Assembly: GCF_007971025.1 (NCBI RefSeq)
Contig: NZ_CP042436.1
Span: 1,240,001-1,304,000, forward strand
DNA from: Mucilaginibacter ginsenosidivorans
GTDB lineage: Bacteria; Bacteroidota; Bacteroidia; Sphingobacteriales; Sphingobacteriaceae
Length of the DNA stretch: 64,000 nt
Direction of reading: 5' to 3'
Shown: one piece after another, positions 41,688 to 50,180 of the stretch
Layout of the letters: every line of letters starts with the position of its first letter
Position numbering within the stretch: the first letter of the stretch is position 1
Translations under genes and position numbers: made by a program
The notes under the pieces: model-generated
Seen by the model: only the letters and a program-made list of their open reading frames with translations
What the model was told of the DNA's origin: nothing
Database searches by the model: none

Positions 41688-42737
41688 ATGAAAACGATAC
41701 TGATCATCGAAGACAACACAGACATCCGCGAAAACACCGCCGAAATATTGGAGCTCGCAGGATACAAAGTACTGCAGGGCATTAACGGTAAAACAGGCGT
41801 CGACCTTGCCTATCAGCATAAGCCTGATCTGATATTATGCGATATCATGATGCCCGAACTGGACGGTTACGGAGTTTTATATATGCTCAGTAAAAATGCC
41901 GAGGTTGCATCAATACCATTTATATTCCTGACAGCCAAAGCTGAGCGGATAGATTTCAGGAAAGGGATGGAAATGGGCGCCGACGATTATCTTACCAAGC
42001 CTTTTGATGATATTGAACTTTTGAATGCAATTGAAAGCAGGCTGGAAAAAAAACGCAAGCAGGAAGAATTTTATAGCAAATCGTTGCAAAGCCTGGAGAA
42101 ACTATCGGCGGGAAACGGGCATGGGATGGCCGAACTAAAAGCGATGATAGCCGGGCGGAAAATACGCCAGATAAAGAAGAAGCAGATATTATACTATGAA
42201 GGCGACCAGCCCCAGGGTATTTACCTGGTGATTGAAGGGGCCATAAGAACATTTAAACTAGCCGAGGATGGCAGGGAACTAATGATGGGTTTATATAAAC
42301 CTGATGATTACCTTGGTGTGCACGCATTGTTGCTGGACGAGCCCTTTACAGAGACAGCCGAAGCCGTTGATGACGCAGCTGTATGCCTTTTGCCCAAGGA
42401 TGCGATAATTAACCTGGTAAACCGGTATCCTGATATTACGCTGCAATTCATCAAAATACTGGCGAATAACATACGCGAAAAGGAGGACCAACTGCTTGAA
42501 CTGGCTTATAATTCGGTACGGAAAAGACTGGCGCAGGTGCTGGTGAGACTAAGCAAACAGTTTACCGACCCTTCTCAATTTAAGATATCAAGGGACGAAC
42601 TGGCATCAATGGCGGGTATGGCCACCGAAACGGTTAGCCGTACGCTGAGTGACTTTAAAGATGAAAAATTGATAGAAAAAAAGGGGAGTCACATACAGAT
42701 ACTAAACCTTGAGAAGCTCGCCAAAATGAAAAACTGA
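41688..42737 (+). CDS. Response regulator fused to a CRP/FNR-type transcription factor
   Basis: 349 aa. Residues 1-120 are a receiver domain: phospho-acceptor Asp52 (LCDIMMPELDG), switch Thr82 and Lys104 (YLTKPF). Residues about 155-260 are a cyclic-nucleotide-type beta-barrel (ILYYEGDQPQGIYLVIEG) without the Cys cluster of FNR. Residues about 272-349 are a winged helix whose recognition helix reads ATETVSRTLSDF: Glu314, Ser317 and Arg318 occupy the positions of E209, S212 and R213 of E. coli FNR, which read TGA half-sites. In rhizobia FixJ and FixK are separate proteins; here both jobs are in one. Probable master regulator of the RTGAY-N4-RTCAY boxes. Confidence 0.92.
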   Translation: MKTILIIEDNTDIRENTAEILELAGYKVLQGINGKTGVDLAYQHKPDLILCDIMMPELDGYGVLYMLSKNAEVASIPFIFLTAKAERIDFRKGMEMGADDYLTKPFDDIELLNAIESRLEKKRKQEEFYSKSLQSLEKLSAGNGHGMAELKAMIAGRKIRQIKKKQILYYEGDQPQGIYLVIEGAIRTFKLAEDGRELMMGLYKPDDYLGVHALLLDEPFTETAEAVDDAAVCLLPKDAIINLVNRYPDITLQFIKILANNIREKEDQLLELAYNSVRKRLAQVLVRLSKQFTDPSQFKISRDELASMAGMATETVSRTLSDFKDEKLIEKKGSHIQILNLEKLAKMKN

Positions 42738-42768
42738 CGAATATCACTTTTCTTATTGACCGTTCTCA
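42735..42768. promoter_or_regulatory. Tandem low-oxygen boxes upstream of ldhA
   Basis: TGACGAATATCA (42735-42746, overlapping the regulator's stop codon) and TGACCGTTCTCA (42757-42768), centres 22 bp apart. The nearer one is the weaker and lies 58.5 bp before the ldhA ATG. Confidence 0.75.
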
Positions 42769-42820
42769 TACGGCAGCGATAACGACAGAGCTAATTTTGT
42801 TCAAATAAATTCTGTCGAAA

Positions 42821-43870
42821 ATGAAGGTAGTAGCCTATAGTATAAAGCCGTTTGAAAAGGAGTTTCTTGCGAGAGCCAATCAGAAGAAACACGATATAAC
42901 GCTTATATCGAACCCCTTGGGCCCCGAGACTGCCTCCTTTGCGGCGGGTAAAGATGCTGTCCTGGTTTTTACAAATGACGATGTATCAGCGGGGGTAATA
43001 GATAAACTTGCTGATTTTGGTGTAAAATATATTGCAACAAGGTCTTCCGGCACCGATCATATTGATAAGGGCGCTGCCGAAAAAAGAGGCATCAGGCTGG
43101 CTAACGTCCCGGCATACTCACCCGAGGCGATTGCCGAACATGCGGTTGCGCTGGCACTTGCGCTTAACCGTAAACTGATCAAAGCCGATGAACAAAGCCA
43201 CAATTTTGACTTCCGCCTGGACAACCTGATCGGCTTTAATTTCCACGGGAAAACAGTTGGGATAATTGGGCTTGGAAAGACCGGCCTGGCCGCCGCAGCT
43301 ATTTTCAACGGGTTTGGCTGCAGGGTGCTCGGGCATGATATATTGCCCCCGAAAGATGCCGAAAATATTGAATTGACCGACCTTAATAAACTATTTTCTG
43401 AATCGGATATTATCTCGATCCATGTACCGCTTAACGACCAGACCAAACACCTCGTCGACAAGGCTGCAATAGCGTTGATGAAGGACGGTGTAATGATCGT
43501 CAACACTTCAAGGGGTGCCCTGATCCAGACAACTGATGTATTGAACGCACTTGACAACGGCAAAATAGGTTACCTGGGATTGGATGTGTACGAATTTGAA
43601 AAGGGACTCTTTTTCACCGACCATGAAGATGATAAACAGAAGGATGCATTGCTCAAAAGGTTAATGGATCATCCAAATGTGCTGATCACGCCGCACCAGG
43701 GCTTTTTGACCAGGGAGGCACTGCAGGAGATCGCAAATCAGACCATCATTAACCTGGATCTGTGGCAGCAGGAGAAATGTGTGGGTGATGCCTGTATCGG
43801 TAATAAAAAATGCAATGAAAAAAAAGCGGATGCGCCTGTAAGTATGGACCATATTAATCTTTTGCCATGA
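42821..43870 (+). CDS. ldhA: D-lactate dehydrogenase (with Cys-rich tail)
   Basis: 349-aa D-2-hydroxyacid dehydrogenase. NAD-binding GIIGLGKTG is at 148-156. Catalytic Arg231 (TSRGAL), Glu260 (VYEFEKG) and His292 (TPHQGF) have the same mutual spacing as Arg235, Glu264 and His296 of lactobacillar D-LDH. It reduces pyruvate to D-lactate and restores NAD. The last 30 residues (C320, C325, C331: CVGDACIGNKKCNEKK) exceed the usual C-terminus and may bind metal. It overlaps hemN by 4 bp and shares its boxes. Confidence 0.93.
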   Translation: MKVVAYSIKPFEKEFLARANQKKHDITLISNPLGPETASFAAGKDAVLVFTNDDVSAGVIDKLADFGVKYIATRSSGTDHIDKGAAEKRGIRLANVPAYSPEAIAEHAVALALALNRKLIKADEQSHNFDFRLDNLIGFNFHGKTVGIIGLGKTGLAAAAIFNGFGCRVLGHDILPPKDAENIELTDLNKLFSESDIISIHVPLNDQTKHLVDKAAIALMKDGVMIVNTSRGALIQTTDVLNALDNGKIGYLGLDVYEFEKGLFFTDHEDDKQKDALLKRLMDHPNVLITPHQGFLTREALQEIANQTIINLDLWQQEKCVGDACIGNKKCNEKKADAPVSMDHINLLP

Positions 43871-45237
43871 ATCACCTGCCAAAACACCTGATAAATAAAT
43901 ACAACGTGGCGGCGCCGCGGTATACCAGTTATCCCACAGTGCCATATTGGAGTAAAGAGCCCTTTGATCAAAAACAATGGGCAGGGGCTGTAAAGGGGGC
44001 CTTTGATGCCACCAACGGCGAAGATGGTATAAGTTTATATCTTCACCTGCCGTTTTGCGAAAGCCTTTGCACCTATTGCGGCTGCAATACCAGGATAACC
44101 AGAAATCACGGGGTCGAAGAGCCTTATATCAAAGCATTGCTGAAGGAATGGGATATATATCGTCAAATATTCGGCGGTAAGCCGGTGCTTCGCGAAATAC
44201 ACCTGGGCGGCGGCACACCCACATTTTTCAGCCCCGAGAATCTTAAATTATTGATCAACGGTATATTAAAAGATTCCGTTGTCCACCCGCAAGCCGATTT
44301 TGGTTTCGAAGGGCATCCGGCTAATACAACTTTCGAACATTTAAAAACATTGTATGATCTCGGGTTTCGCCGGGTTAGTCTTGGGATACAGGATTTTGAT
44401 CCCCGCGTGCAGTTCATCATTAACCGCATCCAAACCTTTGAACAGGTTAGGGATGTAACCGAACAGGCGAGGCAGATAGGATACACCTCGGTAAATTACG
44501 ATCTGATATATGGTTTGCCCTTGCAAACACAGGAAAGCCTGGTAGATACCATTGAAAAGGTAAGTTTACTCATGCCCGATCGCATTGCGTTTTACAGCTA
44601 TGCGCATGTACCCTGGGTAAAACCCGGACAACGGCGTTTTACCGAACAGCATCTGCCATCGCCGGAAGAGAAAAGGGCATTGTATGCCCTCGGCCATCGC
44701 ATGCTTGCCGCGCTTGGTTATCATGACATTGGCATGGACCATTTCGCCCTGCCGACTGACAGTCTTTATAAAGCTGAAAGGTCCAAACATCTGCACCGTA
44801 ATTTTATGGGATATACGCACCAATATACCAGGCTGATGGTTGGGCTGGGCGTATCGTCCATCAGCGATACCTGGGATGCTTACGCCCAAAATGTCAAGAA
44901 GGTTGAAGATTATATCGCTATGATCGGCAATAACGAGTTACCGGTCGTAAAAGGACATTTTTTGACTGAAGAGGACATGGTCATTCGCAAACATATCCTC
45001 GATATCATGTGTAAAGGCGAAACCTATTGGAATTTTCACGAAGAGCCTTGTTACGCTTTATTCGAAGGGCTGGAACGTATGCAGGAGCTGGCCGATGACG
45101 GTCTTGTTCAACTTAGCTCCTATAGCCTTACGGTTACGCCCATCGGTAAAAGATTTTTGCGGAATATCTGTATGGCTTTGGACGCCAGGCTTTGGGCCGA
45201 TCAACCCACTACGCAGTTATTCAGCATGGCCGGATAA
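43867..45237 (+). CDS. hemN: Oxygen-independent coproporphyrinogen III oxidase
   Basis: 456-aa radical-SAM enzyme making protoporphyrinogen IX without O2. The SAM-cluster motif is Cys64-x3-Cys68-x2-Cys71-x-Cys73 (CESLCTYCGC), the CxxxCxxCxC pattern of true HemN. Starts MNHLPKHLINKYNVAAPRYTSYPT, as in the family. Overlaps the ldhA stop (ATGA), so translation is coupled. It supplies haem for the cbb3 oxidase of the same island at low oxygen. Confidence 0.95.
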   Translation: MNHLPKHLINKYNVAAPRYTSYPTVPYWSKEPFDQKQWAGAVKGAFDATNGEDGISLYLHLPFCESLCTYCGCNTRITRNHGVEEPYIKALLKEWDIYRQIFGGKPVLREIHLGGGTPTFFSPENLKLLINGILKDSVVHPQADFGFEGHPANTTFEHLKTLYDLGFRRVSLGIQDFDPRVQFIINRIQTFEQVRDVTEQARQIGYTSVNYDLIYGLPLQTQESLVDTIEKVSLLMPDRIAFYSYAHVPWVKPGQRRFTEQHLPSPEEKRALYALGHRMLAALGYHDIGMDHFALPTDSLYKAERSKHLHRNFMGYTHQYTRLMVGLGVSSISDTWDAYAQNVKKVEDYIAMIGNNELPVVKGHFLTEEDMVIRKHILDIMCKGETYWNFHEEPCYALFEGLERMQELADDGLVQLSSYSLTVTPIGKRFLRNICMALDARLWADQPTTQLFSMAG

Positions 45238-45259
45238 GGAATAAATTTTTTTTTAATGT

Positions 45260-45301
45260 AAAAGCCAGCCTGCCGGTACCTATTCGGCAGGCTGGCTTTT
45301 G
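45260..45301. terminator. Bidirectional terminator between hemN and the 602-aa gene
   Basis: A 16-bp perfect stem, AAAAGCCAGCCTGCCG (45260-45275) and its complement (45285-45300), with a nine-base loop. The A/T ends allow termination in both directions; hemN and the minus-strand gene converge here. Confidence 0.9.
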
Positions 45302-45340
45302 TATGTTTACCCGCGGCCAACCCGGCGGTATTCGAATTCT

Positions 45341-47149
45341 TTACTGCAAGGATAACTGATTGGTCGCTGCTTCAATATTAACCAGGCAAAGCTGCTGTTC
45401 TGATAGCGCCAGGTCGCTGAACATCTTTTCGATATAAGAGTTGGCGTAATTTGTCATTTGCGGGATCAGCTGCTGATAATATTGTATGCCCTGCTGCAAT
45501 TGGGCTTTAAAGTTCTGAAGGTGCTTGTGCTTTTTATCATTCATATTCTCCATGTATGCCGATATTTCGCGTTTCAAATAATCAATGTACAGGTTCAGTT
45601 CGTTGATAAAGATATCGGACCGATCGGAGCCCTGGAGCAAATTTATCTTGCCATAAATATGGCTAACCATTTCGTCGAGCGAATAAACATTTGAGAAATA
45701 AGCAAGATTCGGTCCCGGGCAAATGGCAACAGCGGATCTTTCCCCGGCCGTCAGCATATCATTTTTTATATAGACCGAAGCTGACAACCCCTCGCACAGG
45801 CACACCTTTTCCGTGATGCTTTCATATTGCCGGTTGTAATCTTCATCATTCAATTTCAGAGCAGCCAATTCTGCTATTTTCAAGTGCTGGTATTGCCTTG
45901 ATGCAGTGCATATCGGCTTGTCTGTAAACTCAGTGTTGCTGCATAAATATTTTTTGGTACACGGGCTTCCCGGCCTGTTTCTCGCTATGCGGTGTTGCTT
46001 TTCCTGTTCAATACTGCTGTTTTTGAAGTTATTGAATAACACACCCAGCGGCGACGCATTACTAAGATAATAATCATCTCTTTTTGAGCCGGCCAAATGC
46101 TTCAGCGTATCATCATCGACGTTAGTTGCCTCAGGCACCAGCAGGAAGGGGCTGCCCCAGCCGGCTGCATCCAGTTGATAGTGCTGCAGGAGAAAATTAT
46201 GCTCATTGCCTGTGCCGATACCTCCCTGGGCAGTTACGCGTTGAGTAGGTGCTTCGTTAATTTCAAGACCTTTTGTTTGGAGAGCGGACTGATACATGGC
46301 AAAAAGCTCCAACTGCATCGCCAATCTTTCCGACTTAAATTCCTCCAGGATGGGCCCAAGTAACAAGCCATCGGTAGCGAAGGCATGGCCGCCGCAGTTA
46401 AGACCCGATTCGATACGGAATTCCGACACCCAAATGCCTTTTTTTGCCAGGAACTTTGCCTGTATCAGTGCAGAACGATAATTGCTTACTTTCAATGTGA
46501 CCTTTTTCCGCAGGGCGCCGTTTTCATCGGGGTAAAAATCACGGAATTTTTCAAGGTAACTATATAATTTGGGGTTCATACCTGCAGATAGTACAACCGA
46601 CGATTCCAGGTCGCTTTCTGCAAAGCCCCTTAAAGCCGCCAATGCATCGGTATTCTCGTCGCCGCTATAATCACCTTTCGCATCATAATTCAGCTTATCT
46701 ACTTTGGCCATGATGTTTACATCAATCGATCCTTTTTGTATTTGAGCCCGCAATACCTGCTGAAAAATTTCTTTGCGCTCACCTTCATGTTCCTTCATCA
46801 GGTCGTATCCCTGTTTTAAAACAGAGCGTTCCGGCAGCAGATCGAAATAGCGTTCAATGTCGCTTCCCTCGGTAAAAGGTTCCTGTTTTAACCTGGTGAA
46901 TTGATCGTTTACAATGGTATTCAACAGGTTCAGGTAGGCAGTTATCCTGCGTGCGCGGCAATCCGGCGACGTTTTATGAATTGGAGCATACGGGATATTA
47001 TTTAACCCGCTATGATATTTGCGCATACGTTCCACCAGTTCGTCGTCCACGACAGAAACTACGGATGAGATGCCGTACCGTGCAACTTTTATTGGTGTAT
47101 CAATGGAAAAAGCAAGCCCTAAAACGGGTATATGAAATGAGTGGATCAT
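45341..47149 (-). CDS. Unidentified 602-aa protein, TIM-barrel-like with Cys-rich C-terminal part
   Basis: I cannot name this protein. The first 370 residues look like an FMN-type TIM barrel related to nitronate monooxygenase / enoyl-reductase: the start RYGISSVVSVVDDELVE, SGLNCGGHAFATDGLLLGP at 249-267 and GGIGTGNEHNF at 309-319. The C-terminal 200 residues carry Cys397, 403, 414, 450, 452 and 477 (CTKKYLC, PICTAS, KVCLCEG, AICPGP), enough for an iron-sulfur cluster or metal site. Final residues form charged helices. No signal peptide. It lies between hemN and the oxidase genes, so a redox role at low oxygen is likely but unproven. Confidence 0.8.
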   Translation of the reverse strand: MIHSFHIPVLGLAFSIDTPIKVARYGISSVVSVVDDELVERMRKYHSGLNNIPYAPIHKTSPDCRARRITAYLNLLNTIVNDQFTRLKQEPFTEGSDIERYFDLLPERSVLKQGYDLMKEHEGERKEIFQQVLRAQIQKGSIDVNIMAKVDKLNYDAKGDYSGDENTDALAALRGFAESDLESSVVLSAGMNPKLYSYLEKFRDFYPDENGALRKKVTLKVSNYRSALIQAKFLAKKGIWVSEFRIESGLNCGGHAFATDGLLLGPILEEFKSERLAMQLELFAMYQSALQTKGLEINEAPTQRVTAQGGIGTGNEHNFLLQHYQLDAAGWGSPFLLVPEATNVDDDTLKHLAGSKRDDYYLSNASPLGVLFNNFKNSSIEQEKQHRIARNRPGSPCTKKYLCSNTEFTDKPICTASRQYQHLKIAELAALKLNDEDYNRQYESITEKVCLCEGLSASVYIKNDMLTAGERSAVAICPGPNLAYFSNVYSLDEMVSHIYGKINLLQGSDRSDIFINELNLYIDYLKREISAYMENMNDKKHKHLQNFKAQLQQGIQYYQQLIPQMTNYANSYIEKMFSDLALSEQQLCLVNIEAATNQLSLQ

Positions 47150-47171
47150 TATTTAATTATCAGATACATAA

Positions 47172-47194
47172 AAAAAGCCCCAATACGGGGCTTT
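47172..47194 (-). terminator. Terminator for the 117-aa membrane-protein gene
   Basis: AAAGCCCC / GGGGCTTT (47174-47181 with 47187-47194) plus the A run at 47170-47176 act as a terminator for minus-strand transcription after 47215. It ends only 22 bp before the ATG of the 602-aa gene, leaving little room for a separate promoter. Confidence 0.8.
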
Positions 47195-47214
47195 CCGATT
47201 TTAACCAGGGGTAA

Positions 47215-47568
47215 TTATAATATGATCACAACAACAGACATAATAACCTGGATTAAAATGCTTATCGCAGACATCAACAAAACTGCGCGGATGCTTGCAC
47301 CACCCATATAGGCGATGATAGTTGAAAAAAAGCAAGTCATGGTAATTAAAAGTACGGGCAGCGCCGGGGCATCATAATAATATACCAGGAACACCGGTAG
47401 CGGCAGGAAAAATATGCCCTGTACCACCAGTGCTAAAAAGAACCACATGGTCTTTCTTTCCTGCTGGCTGTCTGCAAAGACTGTAAATTTCTGCCATAAA
47501 GAGATGTTCGTGTCGGTGGAGTGTGAATGAGCCCAATTTGCGGGCATGCTTGTTTTTAAAGTAGCCAT
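47215..47568 (-). CDS. Membrane protein, 117 aa, three helices
   Basis: A cytoplasmic N-terminal 40 residues are followed by three hydrophobic helices (about 42-63, 70-90, 95-117). The layout resembles small cytochrome-oxidase accessory subunits, but no family motif is visible. It lies downstream of safE on the minus strand, yet has its own tandem boxes, so it is a separate unit of the low-oxygen regulon. Unknown function. Confidence 0.75.
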   Translation of the reverse strand: MATLKTSMPANWAHSHSTDTNISLWQKFTVFADSQQERKTMWFFLALVVQGIFFLPLPVFLVYYYDAPALPVLLITMTCFFSTIIAYMGGASIRAVLLMSAISILIQVIMSVVVIIL

Positions 47569-47617
47569 AACTGTTAATCTTTAATTCAAAGATCGCAAAG
47601 AGGAAACTACAACAGGA

Positions 47618-47651
47618 TGACGACGGTCATTTCAAAAAGTGACAGTACTCA
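47618..47651. promoter_or_regulatory. Tandem low-oxygen boxes upstream of the 117-aa membrane protein
   Basis: TGACGACGGTCA (47618-47629, perfect) and TGACAGTACTCA (47640-47651, one arm weak). Centres are 22 bp apart; the perfect one is 55.5 bp before the ATG. Both lie between this gene and the end of safE. Confidence 0.8.
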
Positions 47652-47658
47652 CAAACGA

Positions 47659-48345
47659 CTACTGACACAAATTTTGAGCGGCCCTGATCACCGGACTCAG
47701 GTATGGAATATCCAGCGAGAGACCGCGCAGGATAAACCACGCGCCAAGCAATACCATAAAATAAGGCACCACCAGGTTCAATTTTCGCCTTACCCCCAGG
47801 TTAATAAAACCTGACCCAACCGTGGCAAGGAACATGAGCGGGAGTGTGCCCAGCCCAAACCAGAACATATACTGCATAGCGCCGCCGGCCGATGAAGTGT
47901 TAATAGCGCCGGCCAAAGCAAGATAAACAAATCCGCAAGGCAGTAAACCATTTAGCATACCGACGAAGATATGCCCCCAGCGATGATTAATTGCGTAAAC
48001 CACCAGCCGGTTAATGGCTAAAAAAAACCTGTTCCCTCTCTGGCTGTTCGTGAATGACAGTTTGAACAATCGGGAAGAAGCAGCTATAAGTATTAAAATA
48101 CCGCTTGCAATTGTTACACCGCGCTGCAGGCCAAGCAGCCAGAGCTGTTTGCCTATGAGGCCAATAAGCAACCCCAACAACGAATAGCTGATAATGCGGC
48201 CGAACTGGTAAACAAGTTTATCCCATACAAAAAGCCACCGGCGTTTATCTCCGGTTGGTATCGCAAACGCGAGGGGCCCGCACATGCCGATACAATGGAT
48301 ACTGCCAAACAGCCCTATATAAAAAGCTATTTGGTAGGTGCTCAT
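47659..48345 (-). CDS. SafE/TauE-type membrane protein of the cbb3 operon
   Basis: 228-aa protein with about six membrane helices. The first carries GSIHCIGMCGP and a later one GLLPCGFVY, the pattern of UreH-like or copper-delivery family members found after ccoGH in Bacteroidota. It may move copper or help mature CcoN. The start overlaps the ccoH stop by 4 bp (ATGA), so the two are translationally coupled. Last gene of the operon. Confidence 0.85.
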   Translation of the reverse strand: MSTYQIAFYIGLFGSIHCIGMCGPLAFAIPTGDKRRWLFVWDKLVYQFGRIISYSLLGLLIGLIGKQLWLLGLQRGVTIASGILILIAASSRLFKLSFTNSQRGNRFFLAINRLVVYAINHRWGHIFVGMLNGLLPCGFVYLALAGAINTSSAGGAMQYMFWFGLGTLPLMFLATVGSGFINLGVRRKLNLVVPYFMVLLGAWFILRGLSLDIPYLSPVIRAAQNLCQ

Positions 48346-48779
48346 GGCAGGTCTATTTCTTTTTTGTAGATATATTTTTTGTTGTTGGCCTGCCAGTCGA
48401 CAGTCAGGCTCCAGCGTCCGCTGCGCAGGCCGTCGCGGGGGATAACAATATGATCGTCACCATCGCTGTTAAAGTTGATAACCTTATCAAGGGTGGCATC
48501 GGCCGGCCTTTCGAACCGGACGCTTCCTTTTACAGCCGACGTAAACATGAATGCAAGACTGTTTTCTGAGATTTTAATAACCGGCTGTGCCTTGTCGGTA
48601 ACAACCTGTTTCTCCTGGTTGTAAACGGAGTCGAAAGCAAGCCCCTTCTCATAGTATTGCCGGTCAAAATCGTTGGGCGACTGGCGGAACATTTGCACGC
48701 CCAGCACCACTATAAAAGTTATGAAAGCACCCATGCCCAGCACAAGTCCCTTTCCCCAGTTTAGCTTAATCTTCTTCAT
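48342..48779 (-). CDS. ccoH: FixH/CcoH-like cbb3 assembly protein
   Basis: 145 aa with one N-terminal membrane helix and a periplasmic domain of the FixH type (FDRQYYEKGLAFDSVYNQE, then a beta-rich part LRSGRWSLTVDWQ). It assists assembly of the cbb3 oxidase. It overlaps the end of ccoG by 14 bp and the start of the safE-like gene by 4 bp, so the three form one message. Confidence 0.88.
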   Translation of the reverse strand: MKKIKLNWGKGLVLGMGAFITFIVVLGVQMFRQSPNDFDRQYYEKGLAFDSVYNQEKQVVTDKAQPVIKISENSLAFMFTSAVKGSVRFERPADATLDKVINFNSDGDDHIVIPRDGLRSGRWSLTVDWQANNKKYIYKKEIDLP

Positions 48780-50157
48780 CGTCGTATGGTCCTATGAAAG
48801 TTGTGCTTATGGAATTCAATACCTTACCATGGTCCACCACATTCAATTTAATGTTTGTTTTGGCTGCGTGTATTTGCTTGACCGGCAGCATCAGGAAAAA
48901 GACAGCTTTTGTCGAACTTTCCTTACCGAGCGTACCAGGCGCCTGTATGTACTTTACTTTTACCGAAGGGTCGGCAGGTACCAATTGAACGTCCTGCAAT
49001 TTGTCGGTTTTATTAATGATATCAGCGTTGTAAATATTACTGATATAATGCCCGGGCTGTTCCTGGTAAAGCATCCCGCCCGTGCGCAGAACAGTTACGT
49101 CGATGTCCTTGCGCTGGTAGATAAAATAAGCCAGCACCCCAAACAGCACAGCTATGATGACACTATACGCTTTCATGCGACCGGTGAAAGTAGGTTTCTT
49201 ATTTTCCCTGATCATTTCTTCAGAGTAGAAGCCGATCAGGTTCATATCGCGGTGTATCTTTTCCATTACCTGGTTACAGGCGTCGATACACATGGTACAA
49301 TTTACACATTCAAGCTGTGCTCCCTTCCTGATGTCGATGCCCGTGGGGCACACATCAACACACAAGCCGCAGTCCACGCAATCGCCTTTCGGAGTTGGAT
49401 CTTTGCGCGACAGTTTGCCACGGGGCTCTCCACGCGTGTAATTGTAAGCCACCAATAACGTGTGCTTATCTGTAAGCACTCCCTGCAAACGGCCGTAAGG
49501 GCAAAGAACAGTACAAACCAGTTCGCGCACACGGCTATAAACCAGGTAGAAAGCTATTGTGAACACCCATATACTGATAAAGCCAATTACGTGCTGTGTC
49601 ACCGGCTCCGTCATGATCTTTAACAGGTTTTCACTGCCGATAAGATACGCCAGGAATGTATTGGCGATAAGGAATGAAAGAACCACGAAAATGAAATGCT
49701 TGGATGTCTTTTTGATGATCTTTTCCCGGGTCGCTGGTCCCTCGTCAAGCTTTCTTCTTTTTTTGGCGTCCCCCTCTATCCATATCTCGATCTTCCGGAA
49801 AACCATCTCCATAAAAATCGTTTGCGGACATATCCAACCGCAAAAAACCCGGCCAAAAGCCATGGTGAAGAAAACGATACACACCACGAAGGCCAGCATA
49901 GCGAGCACGAAGAGAAAGAAGTCCTGCGGCCAGAACGTCTGGCCGAGCAGGACAAAATGCCTTTCCATTACATTGAGCAGTAATAACGGGTGCCCGTTTA
50001 TCCGCAAAAATGGCCCGGCAAAAAACAGGATGAGATACACATAGCTCAGCCAGTTGCGGTATTGGTAAAATTTACCTTTCCGTATCACCGGGTACATCCA
50101 TCTGCGCTTACCCTTACCGGTGGTTTGTGGCTGTTCTGAAATATCTGTATCTAACAT
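48766..50157 (-). CDS. ccoG: cbb3 oxidase accessory protein CcoG (FixG)
   Basis: 463-aa membrane protein with the polyferredoxin motifs CVDCGLCVDVCPTG and CVNCTMCIDACNQ (two 4Fe-4S clusters), the NapH-like CGWICPQT, and a C-terminal FixG domain. About five membrane helices. It reduces copper for delivery to CcoN in studied bacteria. It lies 23 bp downstream of ccoP in the cco operon. Confidence 0.95.
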   Translation of the reverse strand: MLDTDISEQPQTTGKGKRRWMYPVIRKGKFYQYRNWLSYVYLILFFAGPFLRINGHPLLLLNVMERHFVLLGQTFWPQDFFLFVLAMLAFVVCIVFFTMAFGRVFCGWICPQTIFMEMVFRKIEIWIEGDAKKRRKLDEGPATREKIIKKTSKHFIFVVLSFLIANTFLAYLIGSENLLKIMTEPVTQHVIGFISIWVFTIAFYLVYSRVRELVCTVLCPYGRLQGVLTDKHTLLVAYNYTRGEPRGKLSRKDPTPKGDCVDCGLCVDVCPTGIDIRKGAQLECVNCTMCIDACNQVMEKIHRDMNLIGFYSEEMIRENKKPTFTGRMKAYSVIIAVLFGVLAYFIYQRKDIDVTVLRTGGMLYQEQPGHYISNIYNADIINKTDKLQDVQLVPADPSVKVKYIQAPGTLGKESSTKAVFFLMLPVKQIHAAKTNIKLNVVDHGKVLNSISTTFIGPYDDEED

Positions 50158-50180
50158 CTGTTGTTATTTATTCACTTGTG

